A stretch of DNA of 23,585 bases from CAYLMG01 sp964464635. GTDB taxonomy: Bacteria > Planctomycetota > Phycisphaerae > Sedimentisphaerales > Anaerobacaceae. The stretch is from contig CAYXGT010000045.1 of assembly GCA_964464635.1 (NCBI GenBank), forward strand, positions 1 through 23,585. The letters are read 5' to 3'. A program made the position numbers and the translations under genes. The notes under the pieces are model-generated. The model was not told the origin of the DNA and searched no databases. It was given only the letters and a program-made list of their open reading frames with translations. Within the stretch, counting starts at the first letter, position 1. Each line of letters starts with the position of its first letter. This document shows positions 7,269-16,200 of this stretch, piece after piece.

Positions 7269-7387
7269 TGCTTTGTAGAAAAGTAACTCGTCAAGCTGTT
7301 ATTGGGCACTTGATGCGGAATCCATAGATTAAAAAACTGGATTCCCGCCTGCGCGGGAATGACAATAGAGGCGTTTTCTACAAAGCA
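7269..7387. mobile_element. 119-bp inverted-repeat element (MITE-like)
   Basis: The ends are a perfect 14-bp inverted repeat: TGCTTTGTAGAAAA at 7269-7282 and TTTTCTACAAAGCA at 7374-7387. It carries a strong internal hairpin at 7341-7360. It is too short to code for a transposase and lies between the broken ggt and the 3' end of the chaperone operon. I find no exact target-site duplication. It could be a non-autonomous mobile element or a REP-type composite, and as RNA it may act as a 3' end structure for the operon on the minus strand. Confidence 0.45.
7341..7360. repeat. REP-like hairpin inside the inverted-repeat element
   Basis: ATTCCCGC (7341-7348) pairs perfectly with GCGGGAAT (7353-7360) across a 4-base loop. 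The surrounding CTGGATTCCCGC...GCGGGAATGACA form resembles a palindrome widely dispersed in bacterial intergenic regions. No T-run follows it. Confidence 0.5.
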
Positions 7388-7397
7388 TCTTTAGTTT

Positions 7398-8537
7398 TTA
7401 TTCTATATATTCGTTTCTTGCCTCTGCGATGTATTTGAGCATTGAGGCGGCCTGCTGGCGGATTTCGGGGTCAAAATTCGTCACGCGAGAGCTCCATTTT
7501 TTATACTGTTTGTTAAGCCTTTCGCGAGCCTGGTCTTTGCTCATATCAGAGGTGATACCGACGAGCAGGCCGATATCCTTAACCTGGCAGATATCCGGTG
7601 GTAAAAATCTTTCCGTCATTTCAAAGAACTGTTCACTTTCAATTTCAAGACTATCCGCGATGTCACTAAGCGTATTAAATTTACCTTCGGTGACAGTACC
7701 GGTAGCCTTTGCAACATACATACATAATTCAAGGATGTCGCGTCGCTGCTGGTGAGCGGTTAATTTGACGATTTCCGTACAAACGCTGGAAATGTCTATT
7801 TGCTGGCCCTGGTTGAGAAGGCCGGCAGTTCTGTTTATCGCCTTTTCAAGCCGTCGTTTCGAGCGGTTCGAGGCATTAAAAGCAGCGATGTTTGTCCGGG
7901 CCCAGCTCTTTATAAGCTCAAGCTCACAATCAGCAACATCATTATCCGCGACAGCCACGGCGAAGGCCAGCGTTACAGCAAGAATCTTTGCATGCTCAAT
8001 GTTTTCCTGTAAATCGATATAACCCAACGCTGAGTTTTCGTAGATGAAATTGCAATATGTCGAAGCAATTTTCTCGCCGCTTTTGCCCGACAGAATTGAA
8101 ACGACGAGGAGCAAATCTCTTTTTCCTGTTCTGGGCAAAGTGAGCCAGTCAGCTTTAATCTCTGCGACAGTTATCCATTCCGCGAGTTTTGTAACAGCCT
8201 TTGGCAGTCTGCCGAGCTCGGTTGAATAACAAAAAACAGAAGAATCGTTCATTTGCCATCTTTCGAGACTGCTATGGGCCGGCTTTGCTTTGGAGATTCC
8301 GTCAGTAACATCGGTGATGACAATTTGCGCGACGGTGTGCCGGCGGTCTTTGGGCGCGTGGATTGAGCCTTTGATTTTAACGACAAAGCCGCCGTTTTGT
8401 TCCTGCTGATGGTTTTCGGTAACCAGTGAAACAGAACAGTCAAGTTGATTTTCCGGCCGGTGATGCTCAAACAGACCGGTGTCTTTTAATTTGTCCCAGA
8501 TCCAAGACTTAAATTGTTCAAGTCCTTTGAATTGCAT
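7398..8537 (-). CDS. TerB-like protein with C-terminal J-like domain lacking HPD
   Basis: The function is not established. The 379-aa soluble protein has three parts: a beta-rich N-terminal region (about 30-175), a helical TerB-like region around 181-306 (AFAVAVADNDVADCELELIK fits the acidic TerB core), and a C-terminal segment from about 323. That segment reads like a J domain, LLVGITSDMSKDQARERL then QYKKWSSRV, with an AEAR helix at the end. The HPD tripeptide that stimulates Hsp70 ATPase is absent: the loop reads VTNFDP. The TerB plus J order recalls DjlA. It is the last gene of a three-gene set, 14 bases after the Hsp70 stop, so it is probably a partner of that Hsp70. No clear Shine-Dalgarno sequence precedes ATG 8537, suggesting translational coupling. 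The domain calls are by eye, and the J-like part is the less certain. Confidence 0.72.
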   Translation of the reverse strand: MQFKGLEQFKSWIWDKLKDTGLFEHHRPENQLDCSVSLVTENHQQEQNGGFVVKIKGSIHAPKDRRHTVAQIVITDVTDGISKAKPAHSSLERWQMNDSSVFCYSTELGRLPKAVTKLAEWITVAEIKADWLTLPRTGKRDLLLVVSILSGKSGEKIASTYCNFIYENSALGYIDLQENIEHAKILAVTLAFAVAVADNDVADCELELIKSWARTNIAAFNASNRSKRRLEKAINRTAGLLNQGQQIDISSVCTEIVKLTAHQQRRDILELCMYVAKATGTVTEGKFNTLSDIADSLEIESEQFFEMTERFLPPDICQVKDIGLLVGITSDMSKDQARERLNKQYKKWSSRVTNFDPEIRQQAASMLKYIAEARNEYIE

Positions 8538-8551
8538 TTTTTGCAGTCGTG

Positions 8552-10123
8552 TTACTGGACTTTAACCGAACTCAGATGCTCGGCTTTTTCCTTTATATCC
8601 TGCTGCTGCATATCTCCCTGCCGGTCGAGGGAAAATTTCACCTCGAGCGCCCTGCCTGACCTTACATCCTCAAAATGACAGTGCATTCTCTGGTTTACAT
8701 CGTAGCTGTAAGTAACCTTTATTGGACATTCGGCAGGCCTGCCGGGAGGCAGCTTCAGCTTGTGCGTCGCGATTTTATTAACGAATTTAACATCAGAGTC
8801 TTCGCCCTGCGTGATGGTTATCTCCAGCTCTGTCTGTCCCTCTGAAACGGTATAGAAAGTTTTAGCCACGTGGCAGGGCAATGGGGTATTTTTCTCCAGG
8901 ATTATACGGTTTTCGACCACCCTTTTTCCTGTTTTTTCATCTATGGGAGCGCAGATAGTTCCGTAGCTGTGGTTACAAACATCCGTAAGTCTGATGTGCT
9001 TGAGGCCTGTAGCGATACCGGCGGGCAAGGCATCGGGATTTTCTCTTGCAATGGTCAATCCGGCGTGGATAGCTGCTCCGAGAGTGACACATTCATCGAC
9101 ATTAACGGTAACTTCAGGCTTAAATCCGAACATTTTTTCGAGCCGCTGCCGAACGATTGGGATTCTGCTGCTGCCGCCAACGAGCAGAATCTTATCAATC
9201 TGTGACGGTTTAAGCTTTGCCTCTTCGAGAGCGACATCGAGCATAATACCGATTCGCGAAATAAGAGGCGAGATTGCATCCTCGAAAATTTCGCGCGTAA
9301 TTTCAACTTTCATACTGCCGGCCTGGCCGTAGATTATATTCTTCGAAGTGTTTCTCCTCGAGAGCGTTTTTTTAATGTCTTCGGCCTCGTCTTCATATTT
9401 TGCCCTTTCCTCTTCGGCACTAATCAGTTCCTTTGAGAACTTGTCTTTGTATTTCTGCTCGATGATTTCAAGAACTTGTTTGTCGAAGTCGATGCCTCCG
9501 AGCTCATGGTCACCCTGCGAACAAATGATGTCCATCTGATGGTCTTTCATATCCATTATGGTGACATCGAAGGTTCCTCCACCAAGGTCATAGACGAGCA
9601 CTTTTCCGAAGACGGTACGGGTTGTGGCATAATACAGAGCGGCGGCTACGGGCTCATTGACAATGCCGATAACGTTAAGTCCCGCGATAGTTCCGGCGTC
9701 CATTGTTGCCTTTCTCCTTATTTCGTCAAAGTGGGCGGGGACGGAAATAACAACATCCTGAATCCGGTAATTCTGAACGGAGCAATCCTCTTTGAGTTTT
9801 TTCAGAATAAGCGCAGAGAGCTCGACAGCGGTCCAGTCTCTTCCGTCGATGTTTATTTTGTACGAATCATCCCCCATATGCCGTTTGACCCACCGCACAG
9901 ACCTTTTTGGATTAAGGTGTCGGCAGTTGATTGCCTCGAGTCCGACACGAATAACTCCCGAGTTTTCCTCGTCAAAGAAGATAGCCGACGGAGTAAGCCT
10001 TTCACCCTCGGAATTCGGGACAATTTCAGGCTTGCCGATGGCATTCAGCACTGCCAGAGATGAAAAGGTCGTGCCAAGGTCGATGCCCGCTATGGCGGAT
10101 TTTTTCGATTCATTGTTAGCCAT
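8552..10123 (-). CDS. Divergent Hsp70 (DnaK-like) without lid domain
   Basis: This is an ATP-driven chaperone of the Hsp70 family. The 523-aa protein has a complete nucleotide-binding domain: phosphate 1 loop GIDLGTTFS (13-21), the lysine of VKRHMG (K80), SVPAHF (127-132), phosphate 2 YDLGGGTFD (178-186) and the adenosine motif VGGSSRIP (315-322). A beta-sandwich substrate domain follows from about 385 to 500 (NTPLP, then TELEITITQGED). The protein then stops, so the helical lid present in true DnaK (about 640 aa) is missing. The hydrophobic VLLLD linker is replaced by IRLTDVCNH. It is therefore not the housekeeping DnaK. The start ATG has a strong GGGGGGA ribosome site. It lies 30 bases after a GrpE-like gene and 14 bases before the TerB/J-like gene, giving an Hsp70 with its own exchange factor and co-chaperone. 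Confidence 0.9.
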   Translation of the reverse strand: MANNESKKSAIAGIDLGTTFSSLAVLNAIGKPEIVPNSEGERLTPSAIFFDEENSGVIRVGLEAINCRHLNPKRSVRWVKRHMGDDSYKINIDGRDWTAVELSALILKKLKEDCSVQNYRIQDVVISVPAHFDEIRRKATMDAGTIAGLNVIGIVNEPVAAALYYATTRTVFGKVLVYDLGGGTFDVTIMDMKDHQMDIICSQGDHELGGIDFDKQVLEIIEQKYKDKFSKELISAEEERAKYEDEAEDIKKTLSRRNTSKNIIYGQAGSMKVEITREIFEDAISPLISRIGIMLDVALEEAKLKPSQIDKILLVGGSSRIPIVRQRLEKMFGFKPEVTVNVDECVTLGAAIHAGLTIARENPDALPAGIATGLKHIRLTDVCNHSYGTICAPIDEKTGKRVVENRIILEKNTPLPCHVAKTFYTVSEGQTELEITITQGEDSDVKFVNKIATHKLKLPPGRPAECPIKVTYSYDVNQRMHCHFEDVRSGRALEVKFSLDRQGDMQQQDIKEKAEHLSSVKVQ

Positions 10124-10153
10124 TTTGTTATCCCCCCGTTCTGTCGGAATATT

Positions 10154-11524
10154 CTATCCGAACAGCTTTACCCTCGCTGTACGGACAACTTTGAAGCTTT
10201 CATCATCAATAAAATGCCGATACCCCGGCCTTACAAGATTAGCGACTTTACCTTTTCGCTCAGGCTCCGTTGCACCGACTTTTTCTTTCACGGCTTCAGC
10301 GATTTTTTCCTGGCCGTTGTAATCGCTGTCAATTTCCAGCTTATACTGCTCGATACCACTGGATTCGAGAGAAAAAACGAGCTCGTCTCTTACTTCTTCA
10401 AGGTCGTCTGTATCAATACCACTGCTGCGGAACTGTTCTATTCTGTCCTCAAGATTATCAATGCAGCGAATAATCTTAAGGCCAAAACTTTTGATTATGC
10501 TCCAGTCGTATCCGTCCTGCAGTTTTTTGATTCTATCCTGCTGACCGAGGGCATACTCTCGAATCGCAGAGACCTGCTGCATAAGTTCTTTGATGGTGCC
10601 ACTTAAGGGCTGTGAGCGGTCGAGAGTTGTCTGTTTAAGAGTCTGAGCCATCTGCTTGAATTCGGCTACCTGTTTTTCCAGACTCTTGCTCTGAGCCTTC
10701 AGTACCTTCTCGAGCTTAGCCGTATCCTCGTCGTTTTCTGAAAAATTCCTGCGTTTCGTCAGCGACTTATATCTCTGATTCAGCCTGTCGCCTTTGAGCT
10801 TCAGTAACTTTTTAGAACCCGCAGCCTGGCCGTCGGAAAACATCAAGTCAACGTTCCTGGAGCCGCCTTCCGCGGAATCAGAAGAAGATTGATCTCTTAA
10901 ATTAGTCTCGGAATAGAGGTGGTCGTCTTTACCGCGGTCGGACAGTCCTTTATTGAAGTCAAACCAGCCGGAACTTGCAAGGATTTTGACATTAACAGGC
11001 CGTTCGGCTTTTTGATGGCCAGTTTTTTGTTTCGATGATTCAACCACTGCCTGCGGTCCCTGCTGCGATTGAAGATTTTCATCTCCACCCTGATGCATCA
11101 CTTCTGAAGAAGTATCCTTAAAACCGAATATACGACGATATACGAACCTGACAGCAAACCACAGGAGCAACCAGGCAAAAACTGCACTCCCTGTGAGAAT
11201 AAATACAGCCGAAGTATCAATCAAAAGGCCTTTGCCCTGTCTTTGCGTATTATACTCATCAAGCTTTTGTTGCCAGTCATCACTTGAGAAAATGTCGGCC
11301 AGATAGCGGATATCAACTTCATCGGCTGTCACTTTATCCAGCTTTTCAAGGCGTGTTTTTATATCTTCCAGGAGCTGTTTCTCTTTTCTCTGCTCAACAA
11401 GTCCCCATCCGAGCGTTGCAGCACCGGCAAACAATAAGACCAGACCTAAAACAGCGGATTTTTTCCCCATACTCGCCACTTTTGATTCCAATTCATTTAT
11501 AAAAAAACTTATCCCCCAAATCAT
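10154..11524 (-). CDS. Membrane-anchored GrpE-like protein
   Basis: I read this as a nucleotide exchange factor for the adjacent Hsp70, tethered to the membrane. The 456-aa protein has two hydrophobic spans, about 21-42 and 103-129, then a long polar region (135-260), a coiled-coil stretch (about 265-335), and a C-terminal part resembling GrpE. That part has a helical pair (LQDGYDWSIIKSFGLKIIRC onward), the IEQYKLEIDSDYN stretch matching GrpE's 'G-E-I-P-G--FDP', and GKVANLVRPGYR then RTARVKLFG, matching the GrpE beta-wing end. With both spans in the membrane, the GrpE end would be in the cytoplasm. It is first in the three-gene set. The start is uncertain: ATG 11524 has no ribosome site, and ATG 11470 (MGKKSAVLGL) would place the first membrane span right at the N-terminus and is a reasonable alternative. 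Confidence 0.78.
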   Translation of the reverse strand: MIWGISFFINELESKVASMGKKSAVLGLVLLFAGAATLGWGLVEQRKEKQLLEDIKTRLEKLDKVTADEVDIRYLADIFSSDDWQQKLDEYNTQRQGKGLLIDTSAVFILTGSAVFAWLLLWFAVRFVYRRIFGFKDTSSEVMHQGGDENLQSQQGPQAVVESSKQKTGHQKAERPVNVKILASSGWFDFNKGLSDRGKDDHLYSETNLRDQSSSDSAEGGSRNVDLMFSDGQAAGSKKLLKLKGDRLNQRYKSLTKRRNFSENDEDTAKLEKVLKAQSKSLEKQVAEFKQMAQTLKQTTLDRSQPLSGTIKELMQQVSAIREYALGQQDRIKKLQDGYDWSIIKSFGLKIIRCIDNLEDRIEQFRSSGIDTDDLEEVRDELVFSLESSGIEQYKLEIDSDYNGQEKIAEAVKEKVGATEPERKGKVANLVRPGYRHFIDDESFKVVRTARVKLFG

Positions 11525-11722
11525 GGTGTATAGCAGTCAGGATGCTTCAGGCCACGAGGACAAAGGCCTCATAAAAACAGACCAATCACGGCCCAAAAAC
11601 ATACGGATGCTGCGGTAAAACCGCCAAAATAAACTATAAATAATAATCGGGTAACAATCAAATCAACTGAAAACAAAAAAGGGTAGTTTCTGAAAGTCCG
11701 ATAGAATTTGATTAGGTGTCGC

Positions 11723-11756
11723 AAAAAAGAATATCAGTTAAATTGATATTTTTTTA
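11723..11756 (-). terminator. Intrinsic terminator after gltBD (bidirectional shape)
   Basis: AATATCA (11730-11736) pairs with TGATATT (11744-11750). Read on the minus strand the stem is followed by CTTTTTT, and on the plus strand by TTTTTT. It lies about 45 bases past the gltD stop. The stem is AT-rich, so it is modest in strength. The rest of the gap up to 11524 holds only a small GCGGT/ACCGC hairpin (11612-11624). Confidence 0.55.
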
Positions 11757-11793
11757 TAAGACGAAAAAAATTTTATTTTAACGAAATCTGTTT

Positions 11794-13215
11794 CTACTGT
11801 CCCCTCAGCCACTCATTAACAGCATAAGCGGCTTTTCGTCCGCTATCGATTGCGCTAACAACCAGAGAGGCTCCATTAACCGCATCACCTGCAGCAAAAA
11901 CCCAGCTCCGGCTGGTCTGATAATTATTTACAAGTACATTTCCTTTATCATCGAGCTGCAAATAGAGGTCATTAACCAGAGGTTTATGAAGGAGATGCGT
12001 AAAACCAAGAGCAAGAATAACGAGGTCCGCCTCGAGGATAAACTCGGTTCCGGCCAGCTCTTTTATCTTCCAGTTTCCGCCGTCTTCCACCCACTGGACC
12101 CTGCAGGCATTTAGCTGCCGAACGCTCGTTGCCGAGCCTGAAAAACTTTTTGTTAATACCGACCAGATTCGCTCACATCCCTCTTCATGAGAAGATGATG
12201 TTCTCATAACGCGCGGCCAAGTCGGCCAGGGTGTATCCGGCGGGCGGGCATCCGGCGGTTTGGGTAAAATTTCGAGCTGATAAATCTGTTTAGCGCCCTG
12301 CCTGCGAGCGGTACCGACACAATCGCTTCCGGTATCGCCGCCGCCTATAACGACAACAACCTTATCTTTCGCGGTTATTATTTCAGAGTCATCGAGAGGC
12401 TCGCCGGCATTGAGCTTATTCTGTACTTTTAAGAAGTCCATCGCAAAAACAATATTATCATATCCCCTGCCGGGAACATTGAGGTCTCTCGGCTGAGCAG
12501 CTCCCGTTGACAAGCAAATGCAGTCAAACATTTTCTGCAGATAACGCGCAGAGATATCCGTACCGACATCAATCCCGGTCTGAAACTGGACACCCTCAGC
12601 AGTCAACTGCTCTAATCTGCGGTCGATAATTTGTTTGGCGAGCTTGAAATCTGGTATGCCGTATCGGAGCAGTCCGCCGGGCCTGGGGTCTTTCTCAAAA
12701 ACAACTACGCTGTGCCCCGCCCTTGCGAGCTGTTGAGCGCAGGCAAGACCTGCCGGCCCGGAGCCCACAATCGCAACTTTCTTTCCGGTTTTTTGTAAAG
12801 CAGGCAACGGCCTAATCCAGCCATTGTCGAATCCGCGTTCGACTATCTGCATCTCAATATTCCTGATTGCTACCGGCTCGTCACTTATGCTCAGGGTACA
12901 GGCAGTCTCACAGGGAGCGGGACAGATTCTTCCGGTAATCTCAGGGAAGTTATTTGTGGAATGCAAAAGCTGACAAGCCTGCTGCCACTGGTTATTATAA
13001 ATAAGCTCGTTCAACTCCGGCACGTTATTCCCGAGAGGACAGCCGGCACCGTGACAGAAAGGAATCCCACAATCCATACACCTTGCGGCCTGCTGATAAA
13101 TCGCCTCTGCGGTCAAAGGCAGCTCGATCTCATTAAAATCATAAATCCTTTCCTGTACCGGTCTTTTGCCGGCAACCTTTCGTTCATATCGCAAAAAACC
13201 TTTAGTCTCACCCAT
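11794..13215 (-). CDS. gltD: Glutamate synthase small subunit
   Basis: This subunit oxidises NADPH and passes electrons to GltB, where glutamine and 2-oxoglutarate become two glutamates. The 473-aa length is normal. The N-terminal cysteines for two Fe-S clusters are present (C46, C49, C54, C59 and C98, C102, C106). The FAD-binding GSGPAGLACAQ follows near 150, and the second dinucleotide fold, VVIGGGDTGSDC, comes later. The C-terminal LGFTH and VFAAGDAVNGASLVV are typical for FAD contact. ATG 13215 overlaps the gltB stop by eight bases (ATGGGTGA arrangement), so the two subunits are translationally coupled, in line with a 1:1 complex. It is the last gene of the nitrogen block and is followed by a terminator. 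Confidence 0.96.
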   Translation of the reverse strand: MGETKGFLRYERKVAGKRPVQERIYDFNEIELPLTAEAIYQQAARCMDCGIPFCHGAGCPLGNNVPELNELIYNNQWQQACQLLHSTNNFPEITGRICPAPCETACTLSISDEPVAIRNIEMQIVERGFDNGWIRPLPALQKTGKKVAIVGSGPAGLACAQQLARAGHSVVVFEKDPRPGGLLRYGIPDFKLAKQIIDRRLEQLTAEGVQFQTGIDVGTDISARYLQKMFDCICLSTGAAQPRDLNVPGRGYDNIVFAMDFLKVQNKLNAGEPLDDSEIITAKDKVVVVIGGGDTGSDCVGTARRQGAKQIYQLEILPKPPDARPPDTPWPTWPRVMRTSSSHEEGCERIWSVLTKSFSGSATSVRQLNACRVQWVEDGGNWKIKELAGTEFILEADLVILALGFTHLLHKPLVNDLYLQLDDKGNVLVNNYQTSRSWVFAAGDAVNGASLVVSAIDSGRKAAYAVNEWLRGQ

Positions 13216-16200
13216 AGAAGACCTCCTCGGTGGCAGGAGTTGTTTCAGTGTCCCTTTGTTCGGCAGCTCTCATCTTCTCTATGGCCTTTCGATAATCGAT
13301 TGGCACAACCTTCACGAACTTTCCAACCATATCCTGCCAGTTATTCAGAATCTGCTGTGCCCTTTTGCTTTGAGTCCAGTCGCAATACCGTTTGACCAAA
13401 TCATATAGTTTCTTCTTGTCATCTTCGTGCCAGACGCTTTCGAGCTCCACGAGGTCGAGATTGCAGAGGGTATCGAAAAGCTGCATTTCATCGAGGACAT
13501 AGGCAACACCCCCGCTCATACCGGCGGCAAAGTTACAGCCGGTCTTGCCCAGGACAACAACCGTACCGCCGGTCATATACTCACAGCCGTGGTCACCGAC
13601 TCCCTCAACGACTGCGGTTGCCCCGCTGTTGCGGACACAAAAGCGTTCGCCGGCGATACCGTTGATAAAGACCTCACCGCGAGTAGCACCATAAAGAAGG
13701 GTATTTCCGGCAATGATGTTTTCGTGAGCAGGAAAAGCGGCTTCTTCAGGAGTTTTCACAACGATTCGGCCTCCTGAAAGACCTTTTGCGAGATAATCAT
13801 TGCTTTCGCCGATAAGCTTTAACGTCACTCCGGCAACCAAAAAGGCCCCGAAGCTCTGACCGGCTGAACCCCGAAACGTTATCTCTATGCTGTCTTCAGG
13901 TAGTCCCTGGGGGCCATATTTTTTTACAATGCGATTACTTAAAATCGTACCCACAGCCCTGTCAGTGTTTTTGATAGGAAGTTCAAAAACCGTTTTTGTT
14001 TTATTTTCGATAGAGGCTTTTACCTTTTCGATAATCTGCCAGTCAATATGGTCATCAATTCTGCGCTTCTGAAGGTTGACCTGCCTTAAAGCTGAGCCCT
14101 GAGGATTTTGAGGTTTGCTGAATACAGCGGAGAAGTCCAGTCCCATTGCCTTGAAATGCTCGACAGCCTTTTTAGTCTTCAGTCTTTCAACTCTGCCTAC
14201 CATATCGTCGAATTTTCTGAAGCCGAGGCCAGCCATAATCTGCCGTACCTCTTCTGCGATAAAATACATAAACCGCTCGACGTATTCGGGCCTGCCGGCA
14301 AATCTTTTTCTCAGCCTCTCATCCTGTGTGCCGATTCCAAAGGGACAGGCGCCTTCGTGACATTTTCGAAGCAGGGTACAGCCGAGCGTAACAAGAGCCG
14401 CGGTTCCGAAACCGAATCTTTCCGCACCGAGCAGAGCCGCGATAACAACATCCCTGCCAGTCTTCATCTGGCCGTCAACCTGTATCCTGATTCTATCCCG
14501 CAGATTATTCATAACAAGCACCTGCTGAGTTTCAGAAAGACCGAGCTCCCAGGGACATCCTGTGCGTTTGATAGAAGATAACGGGCTTGCACCTGTTCCG
14601 CCGTCGTGGCCGCTGATAAGAACCTCATCGGCACCGCCCTTCGCAACACCAGCGGCTATTGTACCGACACCAACCTCGGCAACCAGCTTTACAGAGACCC
14701 TGGCATCGGGATTTGCGCACTTGAGGTCATAAATCAGTTGAGCCAGGTCTTCGATGGAATAGATATCGTGATGGGGCGGCGGAGAAATGAGCGTAACGCC
14801 CGGCGTGGAATATCTCAGGCGGGCGATTTCCTCGGTGACCTTATGGCCTGGAAGCTGGCCGCCCTCTCCGGGTTTTGCACCCTGTGCTATTTTAATCTGC
14901 AGCTCTTTTGCATTTGCAAGGTAGTTAATGGTGACACCGAACCGGCCGCTTGCAACCTGCTTGATTGCGCAGTTTCTGGAATCACCGTTCTCCAAAGGTG
15001 CATATCTCGCAGGGTCTTCGCCGCCTTCACCGGTATTGCTCATAGCACCCAGGCGATTCATCGCCACAGCGAGGCACTCATGCGCTTCTTTGCTTATAGA
15101 GCCGTGACTCATCGCGCCGGTGCAGAATCTTTTCACAATTTCGCCGGCAGGTTCCACCTCATCCAGCGGCACTTTTCCCGCAGCCTCGCCGCGAGGCGGG
15201 TCGGCTGGTACAAAATCAAAAAGCCCCCTTAGTGTGCAGAGCCTTTCAGCCTGGTCATTGACGGCATCGGCATAATCGGCATAGGCCTGCGGGTCGTTGA
15301 ATCTGACGGCGTGCTGAAGTCTGGAAACCGTTGTCGGATTCCATAGGTGACGCTCACCATTATTTCTGAAATGATAAAATCCTCCGTATGGTAATTCAAG
15401 CGCCCCTGCAGGGCGCTGCTGAAAAGCATCTTTATGAAGGGCAATTACATACTGTGCAATCTCACTCAGTCCGATTCCGCTGATACGAGAATTCGTTCCT
15501 GCAAAATATTTTTCTATGATTCCGCTGTTCAGGCCTATGGCTTCAAAAAGCTGGGCACCGCAATAGCTTCGAAGCGTGGAGATGCCCATCTTGCTCATTG
15601 TTTTTAAGATTCCCTTCTTTATAGCAGCTATGTAGTTGTCCGCGATTTGAATCGTCTCCATATCCGCAGGCAGCGCGCCCTGCCGCTGCATCTCATCAAG
15701 AGCCTCGAAAGCCAGATAAGGATTAATTGCATTTGCACCGAAGCCGGAGAGCAGACAAAAATGCATAACCTCTCTCGGCTCACCGCTTTCAACAATCAGG
15801 CCGGCTTCCTTTCTAAGTCCGCAATCAAGCAGACTGTGGTGAACAGCAGATACCGCTAAAAGAGACGGTATCGCCGCCTTCGACTCATTTACACCACGGT
15901 CACTAATGATTATAAAAGAAACTCCGCTTTCGACAGCCCGCCTGGCGGAGTCGACGAGGTCATTTATCGCACTCTCAATAGCAACTGCCGGCTCAGCCGT
16001 ACCTACATCAAACAATGCCGAGATAGTGACACATTTGAAGTCGTCGCGGCTGACCGTTCGCAAACGCTCGATATCCTCATTCGTAAGAATAGGATGCGGA
16101 AGCTTCAATTGCCTGCAATGAAGCGGACCTTCGTCGAGAAGGTTTTGCTTTTTTCCGGTAAAAACCATCAGGCTCATTACCAGGCCTTCACGAAGCGGGT

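Noticed and set aside
7255..7400. Target-site duplication of the inverted-repeat element
   Set aside because: The flanks TCTAGTT and TCTTTAGTT are similar but not an exact direct repeat.
9476..10063. 195-codon frame antisense to the Hsp70 gene
   Set aside because: It is fully inside a conserved Hsp70 coding region and shows no protein motif.
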